Shown here: positions 5,992-10,508 of the stretch, piece by piece
Position numbering within the stretch: the stretch's first letter is position 1
Layout: each line of letters begins with the position of its first letter
Assembly: GCA_022614705.1 (NCBI GenBank)
Contig: JAKEIB010000237.1
Coordinates: 1 to 10,508 of the forward strand
Reading direction: 5' to 3'
From: Planctomycetota bacterium
GTDB taxonomy: Bacteria > Planctomycetota > Planctomycetia > Pirellulales > Lacipirellulaceae
DNA length: 10,508 nt
Notes under the pieces: generated by a model
Databases searched by the model: none
The model's input: the letters and a program-made list of their open reading frames with translations, nothing else
What the model was told of the DNA's origin: nothing
Program-made: the position numbers and the translations under genes

Positions 5992-8900
5992 ATGCAACAG
6001 TATCGATTCAATTTCCCGCTGTTCATTGGACTCGTTGTCGGCACGCTGGTGTGCTCCGGCGCAGTTTACGGGCTATGGCGATTTCAAATCGGCCGCAAGA
6101 GTGACTGGCTGATCACGGAAGCGGAAAAGGCTCGCGAGGCCAGCAATTTCCGAGAGGCGGCACGATACTATTCGCAGTACCTCACGATTCATCCCAGGGA
6201 CGAGGCGGTGCTCATTAAGTACGCCGTCGCCAATGCGGATATCTCGGAATCGGACGACGTTACGTTCGACGATCTCGGCACGGCCTTGAGGGTCCTGGAA
6301 AAGACGGTCCAGACGAAGGGAATCAGCGACAAGCCGGAAGGGAAAGAGCTTCGGCGGCGCTTGGTGCAGCTATATGGCCGGGAAAACATCGGCCGCTATC
6401 CAGATGCCCTGGAGCATCTCAAATATCTTCTCGAAAGCGACCCCACCGACCCCGACTTGCAAGCGCTGCACGCCACCTATCTCGCTCGTTCAGGCAATTT
6501 CGATCAGGCCATCGATCTCTCCTACAAGTTGGTCGGCTACGACCCCAAGACCGATGAGTTCGATGCCAAGACAGCCAAGGCGCCAAATCACGTCGAGCTT
6601 TACACGAATCTAGCCGGCACCCTTCGCGCGAAGAAGGACGATTCGGACTTGGCCGACCGCGTGATGGAGCAGCTGGTGGAGGTCAACCCGAAATCGGCCG
6701 AGGCCCATTTGGCGCGAGGCCGCTACCTGATGCTGTACGACAATGCCGATGAAGGGCGCAGCGAGGTGGAAGTGGCTTACCAGCTGAAGCCGGAGGACGC
6801 CGACGTGCTGTTGGTGATGGCCGAGGCGGCGGCAAACGACGAGCAGTACGACAAGGCGGCCGAGTATCTGGCCAGCGGTAAGAAGCTGCATCCGACCGAT
6901 GTGCGGTTCTACATGCTTGCCGCTGGACTGGAAATGAAGCAGGAGGATTTCGACAAGGCCATTGCGGCGATCAACGAAGGCATCGAGAAGGTTAAATCGT
7001 CCAACAAGATTCAGCTCATGGTTTACAAGGCCGAGCTGCAGATTCCTCACAAGGACCTCAAGGGCGCGCGGCAGACGATCGAGGAAATGCAGCGCGCGGT
7101 GACCAACATCCGGCCGGAGCTCATCGAATTCTACGAAGCGCGGATGATGATGGAGGAGGAAAAGTGGCACCCGGCCAAGGAGGCCCTGAGCCGGTTGCGC
7201 CCAAAGATCGTGGATTTCGGAGCACAGCGCATCATGGAAGTCGATTATTACCTGGGCTGGTGTTACGAAAAATTGGGCCAGCCGGACATGGCCATCGAAT
7301 CTTACGAACTCGTGCTGCAACAGGACCCCAAGAATGCGCCAGCCGCGGCGGGCAGAGAACGCGCACTTTCGCAAAAGGGCTTGGACGCGCCCGACACCAA
7401 GGACGACCCCTGGCTGGAGTTCTATACGATCGAGATGAAGAAGCCCAAAGAACAGCGCGACTGGGACAAGTTGGAGAAGGCACTGATCGAATACGGCAAA
7501 GAAAAAAAAGTGGATGAGCCGTCAATGTTAATTCGTCGCGCCGAGCTAAAGAGGATGCGCGAGGATTACGCCGGCGCGCGAAAGCTGTTGGCCGAGGCCA
7601 AGAAGCTTGAGCCCAAGAACGTATTGATTGACCGAATGTTGATCCAATTGGCTCGGCTCGACCCGAAGGTCGGCCCGGCGAAAGCGCTCCAGCTTTGGCA
7701 GAGAACGGTGGACCAAATCGGCGATCAACCCGCGTTGCGGCTGGACAAAGCCGACATCCTCATCGCCCTCCACGCCGACAAGCCGAACAAGGAAGAGTTG
7801 AAATCGGAGCTGGCCGGCCTGTTCGCCGGGATCGACGGCTGGACCGCCGCCCAAAAGACCGAGCTCTGGGGCGGCATGGCCGGGCGATATTTGAACCTGG
7901 GAATGACCGAAGAAGGGCGTCAGTACCTCACGCTCGCCGCCGATAACCAGCCGCACAATCTGCCGTCGCGGCTGATGCTGTTTGCCTTGGCGCTGGATGC
8001 CAACGACGACGCGGGCATGAAGGAAGCCCAGGACAAGATACTCGAAGTCGTCGGCAATACGAACGACAGCGCCTGGCTTTACACCGAGGCGCGCCGCAAG
8101 ATATCTCTGGTGCGCCGCGGCCAGCTTAAGCCGGAGGCCGTCGAGGAGATCCGCGTGTTGGTGAACCGTGCGCTCGAACAGCGGCCCGAATGGCACGAAT
8201 TGCACGTGCTCAACGCCGAGTTGGAGCTGCTTCCCGGCGGCAACCTGACCAAGGCGCTGGAAAACTTCGATCGGGCCCAGGAGCTTGGCCGGCCCTATCC
8301 GGCGGCGACCGCCCAGCACATCAAGCTGCTAGGGCTCGCCGGGCGATTCAAGCAGGCCGGCAATTTGCTGGAGCGAATTCCCGAGTCGTTGCGTTATCCA
8401 CTTTTGGGCCCACTCTATGCGGAAATCCTGTTCCGCACCAACCGCGTCGAGGAGGCGCTCAAGCAGGCCCGCACCGTGGCAGAAAACAATCCGACCAACG
8501 CGCAGAGTCATTATTGGTACAGTCAGCTATTGGCGCGTTTCGCGCTGGATCCGAAGGTGGCCGAACCGCAACGCAAGCAGTCGTTGGACAACGCCGTCAA
8601 GGAAATGCGGCAGGCCCTCGAATTGCAGCCCGAATTTCCGGACGCTTGGGGAGCCTTGATCTACTACTACGGACAGCAAAAGGATGAAGAGCAAGCTCAA
8701 GCCGCGCTGCGCGAAGCCCAATTGATGCTCAGCGGCGACAATCTGCAAATCTTCCTGGCGAAAAGCTACGAGGCGCTGGGCCGCTGGTTCGATGCCGAAA
8801 CCATGTACCGCGCCGTCCACGAGGCCGCGCCGGACGACCTGGGCCGCACGCAGCAATTGGCCGCGTTTTATCTGGGCGACGTCTATCAACGCCCGGACAA

Positions 8901-10395
8901 AAATTTGAAAGCCGCGCCGCTGATCAACAAGATCCTCCGAGCGGGGGCGGATAAGAAACTCCAGCCGAACGACCCCAATCTGCTGTGGGCGCGCCGGAAG
9001 GGCGCCCAGATGCTCGCCGAAACGCGCGACTATCAGAACCTCCTCAAGGCCGAAAAATTGCTCGCTTCCAATTCGCAGGACGGCCAGTTGACCATCGACG
9101 ACAAGCTGGCGATGGCGGAGATTCTGGCGGGGCGCCCCGAGCCGTTGTCGCGCAAGAAAGCGATCGGATTGCTCGAGGAAGTTTCCAGCGTTCAGCCCCT
9201 CGCCGAGAAAGCGGAAATCGCCCTCGGCGAACTCTACTTCGCCACCGAAGAAGATTGGGGCAAATACTACCGGCAAATGGAGAAGGCGATCGCGCGCTTT
9301 CCTAATTCGCTCGTGGCCCGCGCCTCGTACGTCAAAAACTTGCTCAATCGCGGGGACAGACGATCGCTCGAACGAGCCACGACCGACGTCACCAAAATGC
9401 GACAGCTTGCGCCCAAGCACATCGCCACGTTTGAATACACGGTTCGTCTGGCCGACAAACTTGGCAAGCAGGCCGCCGCCCGCGCCGAGCTGCTGAAAGC
9501 GGTGCCCGATTTGTCGCAAGTCAAGGAGATTAACGATCAGGACGCGCAAATGCTGAGTCTTCTGGCAGGTTTGTTGACCGAGCTGGACGACTTGGATAGT
9601 GCCGAGCGCATTTATCGCGACGTGGCCGCGCGAAATCCGGGTAAGATCCCTCAATTGGCGAACTTCTTGGGCAATCATCGCAGCGTTGAGCAGTGCTTTG
9701 AAAAACTCAACGAAGTGTACACCCCGGAGCGAATCCCCGCGATTGTGCAAGTCGCGTTAGTCGTTGTACGGCGACAGCGCGAAAAGGTGGGCGATAAGTT
9801 CGACGCGCAAATTCAGCAGTGGCTGGATTCCGGCCTGCGCGAGAATCCCGATTCGATCAATCTGCTCATCGACCAGGCCGACTTCTACGACATTCAGAAG
9901 CGGTACGACGACGCCGCGAATATCTACCGCGATCTGCTCAAGCGATCGGATCTCACCGGCCTTCGGCGGGCCATCGTGCTGAATAACTTGAGCTTCCTCG
10001 CTGCCTTGGCCGGCTCGTCGGCTTCGGCCGACGTCGATCCACTCCAGCTCGTGAACGAAGCGGCCGAGATCATGGGCCCCAACTCCGACATTCTGGACAC
10101 CCGCGCGGTGGTCCGCACCTCGCGCAAGGAATATCAACAGGCCATCGAGGATCTGGAGCTAGCGGTCACCGATACGCCCACGGCGTCGAAGTATTTCCAC
10201 AAGGCCCATGCTCACTTTCTGGCCCAGGAAAACCAGGCTGCCGTCGAAGCCTGGAAAAAGGCCGAGGAATTAGGCTTGAACCACGATGCCATCAACCTCA
10301 TGGAGATTCGAATCTACGAGGATTTGAAGGCCAAAATCGATCAGATTCGCGGTTCGTCGGTCACCCAAGCCGACGGCTTACGCCGTGCCGGCTAA
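5992..10395 (+). CDS. Giant membrane-anchored TPR-repeat protein
   Basis: About 1467 residues from ATG 5992. An in-frame TTG at 5974 would add six residues, but ATG is preferred, with AGG (5981-5983) eight bases upstream as a weak ribosome site. Residues 1-7 are short and polar, then a single membrane helix (about 8-30, FPLFIGLVVGTLVCSGAVYG) is followed by RFQIGRK. It has no lipobox or usual signal cleavage site, so it is probably an anchor with the rest outside the cytoplasmic membrane. The remainder is almost entirely helix-turn-helix TPR-like units with the A8-G-Y-A20-P pattern, e.g. 'SNFREAARYYSQYLTIHP' (about 52-69), 'GNFDQAIDLSYKLVGYDP', 'GQPDMAIESYELVLQQDP', 'LDSAERIYRDVAARNP', and a last pair near the C-terminus ('YQQAIEDLELAVTDTP'). 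I would estimate 20 or more units, some degenerate. There is no enzymatic domain, porin domain or PEP-CTERM tail. TPR arrays bind proteins, so a scaffold or assembly role in the envelope is inferred. Confidence 0.88.
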   Translation: MQQYRFNFPLFIGLVVGTLVCSGAVYGLWRFQIGRKSDWLITEAEKAREASNFREAARYYSQYLTIHPRDEAVLIKYAVANADISESDDVTFDDLGTALRVLEKTVQTKGISDKPEGKELRRRLVQLYGRENIGRYPDALEHLKYLLESDPTDPDLQALHATYLARSGNFDQAIDLSYKLVGYDPKTDEFDAKTAKAPNHVELYTNLAGTLRAKKDDSDLADRVMEQLVEVNPKSAEAHLARGRYLMLYDNADEGRSEVEVAYQLKPEDADVLLVMAEAAANDEQYDKAAEYLASGKKLHPTDVRFYMLAAGLEMKQEDFDKAIAAINEGIEKVKSSNKIQLMVYKAELQIPHKDLKGARQTIEEMQRAVTNIRPELIEFYEARMMMEEEKWHPAKEALSRLRPKIVDFGAQRIMEVDYYLGWCYEKLGQPDMAIESYELVLQQDPKNAPAAAGRERALSQKGLDAPDTKDDPWLEFYTIEMKKPKEQRDWDKLEKALIEYGKEKKVDEPSMLIRRAELKRMREDYAGARKLLAEAKKLEPKNVLIDRMLIQLARLDPKVGPAKALQLWQRTVDQIGDQPALRLDKADILIALHADKPNKEELKSELAGLFAGIDGWTAAQKTELWGGMAGRYLNLGMTEEGRQYLTLAADNQPHNLPSRLMLFALALDANDDAGMKEAQDKILEVVGNTNDSAWLYTEARRKISLVRRGQLKPEAVEEIRVLVNRALEQRPEWHELHVLNAELELLPGGNLTKALENFDRAQELGRPYPAATAQHIKLLGLAGRFKQAGNLLERIPESLRYPLLGPLYAEILFRTNRVEEALKQARTVAENNPTNAQSHYWYSQLLARFALDPKVAEPQRKQSLDNAVKEMRQALELQPEFPDAWGALIYYYGQQKDEEQAQAALREAQLMLSGDNLQIFLAKSYEALGRWFDAETMYRAVHEAAPDDLGRTQQLAAFYLGDVYQRPDKNLKAAPLINKILRAGADKKLQPNDPNLLWARRKGAQMLAETRDYQNLLKAEKLLASNSQDGQLTIDDKLAMAEILAGRPEPLSRKKAIGLLEEVSSVQPLAEKAEIALGELYFATEEDWGKYYRQMEKAIARFPNSLVARASYVKNLLNRGDRRSLERATTDVTKMRQLAPKHIATFEYTVRLADKLGKQAAARAELLKAVPDLSQVKEINDQDAQMLSLLAGLLTELDDLDSAERIYRDVAARNPGKIPQLANFLGNHRSVEQCFEKLNEVYTPERIPAIVQVALVVVRRQREKVGDKFDAQIQQWLDSGLRENPDSINLLIDQADFYDIQKRYDDAANIYRDLLKRSDLTGLRRAIVLNNLSFLAALAGSSASADVDPLQLVNEAAEIMGPNSDILDTRAVVRTSRKEYQQAIEDLELAVTDTPTASKYFHKAHAHFLAQENQAAVEAWKKAEELGLNHDAINLMEIRIYEDLKAKIDQIRGSSVTQADGLRRAG

Positions 10396-10401
10396 ACCGG
10401 C
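10373..10401 (+). other. Paired small hairpins at the end of the TPR gene
   Basis: ACGGC-TTAC-GCCGT (10373-10386) and GCCGG-CTAAA-CCGGC (10387-10401) are adjacent 5-bp stems; the second carries the TAA stop codon in its loop. No T-run follows, so this is not a standard terminator. The structures may be chance in GC-rich DNA. Confidence 0.25.
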
Positions 10402-10413
10402 TGACTATACTAA

Positions 10414-10508
10414 GAGGCTGTCCGGAAACTAAACCCCGGGAATTGCAGGGTTATTTGGTGCTAGCAAACAAACGCGGGCTCTTGATTTTGTAGGGTCTGA
10501 CGAAATCG
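10414..10508. mobile_element. Probable end of an insertion sequence (partial)
   Basis: Starting about 18 bases after the TPR stop, GAGGCTGTCCGGAAACT (10414-10430) resembles terminal inverted repeats of IS5/IS1182-like elements, which often read GAGGCTGTnnnnAAACT. The base composition also changes from the GC-rich coding region to a more mixed AT-containing stretch. On the minus strand short open frames enter from the window edge and stop at 10461 (reading ...RQTLQNQEPAFVC) or 10451 (reading ...VRPYKIKSPRLFASTK). Either could be a transposase tail; alternatively a plus-strand transposase starts beyond the window. The other end and the target duplication are not visible, so the call is tentative. 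Confidence 0.4.

Noticed and set aside
8527..9750. 407-codon minus-strand frame inside the TPR gene (also 6610-7374 and 7546-8319)
   Set aside because: Long antisense frames are expected opposite GC-rich genes with strong third-position bias; the TPR reading frame is continuous and shows clear repeat periodicity.

Overview
The window looks like chromosomal DNA of a GC-rich planctomycete, probably Pirellulales-like. This is an inference from four things: weak or absent Shine-Dalgarno sequences, a TIGR03790-family secreted protein, a very long membrane-anchored TPR protein, and several hairpin repeats of the kind scattered through such genomes. No rRNA or tRNA gene is available to confirm it.

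Left third (1-3334, minus strand). An ABC exporter operon is transcribed right to left: a LolD/MacB-type ATPase (2579-3334), then a 788-residue double-FtsX-domain permease (146-2512). Two back-to-back hairpins (62-147) follow the permease stop. Beyond them a possible start codon at 28-30 may open a third gene that runs off the window.

Divergent spacer (3335-3583). It holds a 22-bp inverted repeat whose arms can also fold alone, a short overlapping palindrome, and a plausible sigma70-type promoter facing right.

Middle (3584-5299, plus strand). A TIGR03790-family exported protein of unknown function. Its signal peptide lies mostly upstream of the first ordinary start codon (GTG 3620), so the true start is probably a rare codon such as CTG 3584, or the sequence carries a one-base error.

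Spacer 5300-5991 (about 690 bases). It has no convincing gene, but contains a 25-bp hairpin repeat (5343-5406) and then what looks like a compact small-RNA unit: a promoter (5600-5627), two stem-loops, and a strong intrinsic terminator (5701-5723).

Right part (5992-10395, plus strand). One giant protein with a single N-terminal membrane anchor followed by TPR-type helical repeats throughout. It probably acts as an envelope scaffold. The last ~95 bases (10414-10508) resemble the end of an insertion sequence.

The exported TIGR03790 protein and the anchored TPR protein face the same way and may serve the same cell-envelope process. As I recall, TIGR03790 occurs in exosortase-bearing genomes, but no exosortase or PEP-CTERM tail is in this window. 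The ABC exporter is divergent and may be unrelated.
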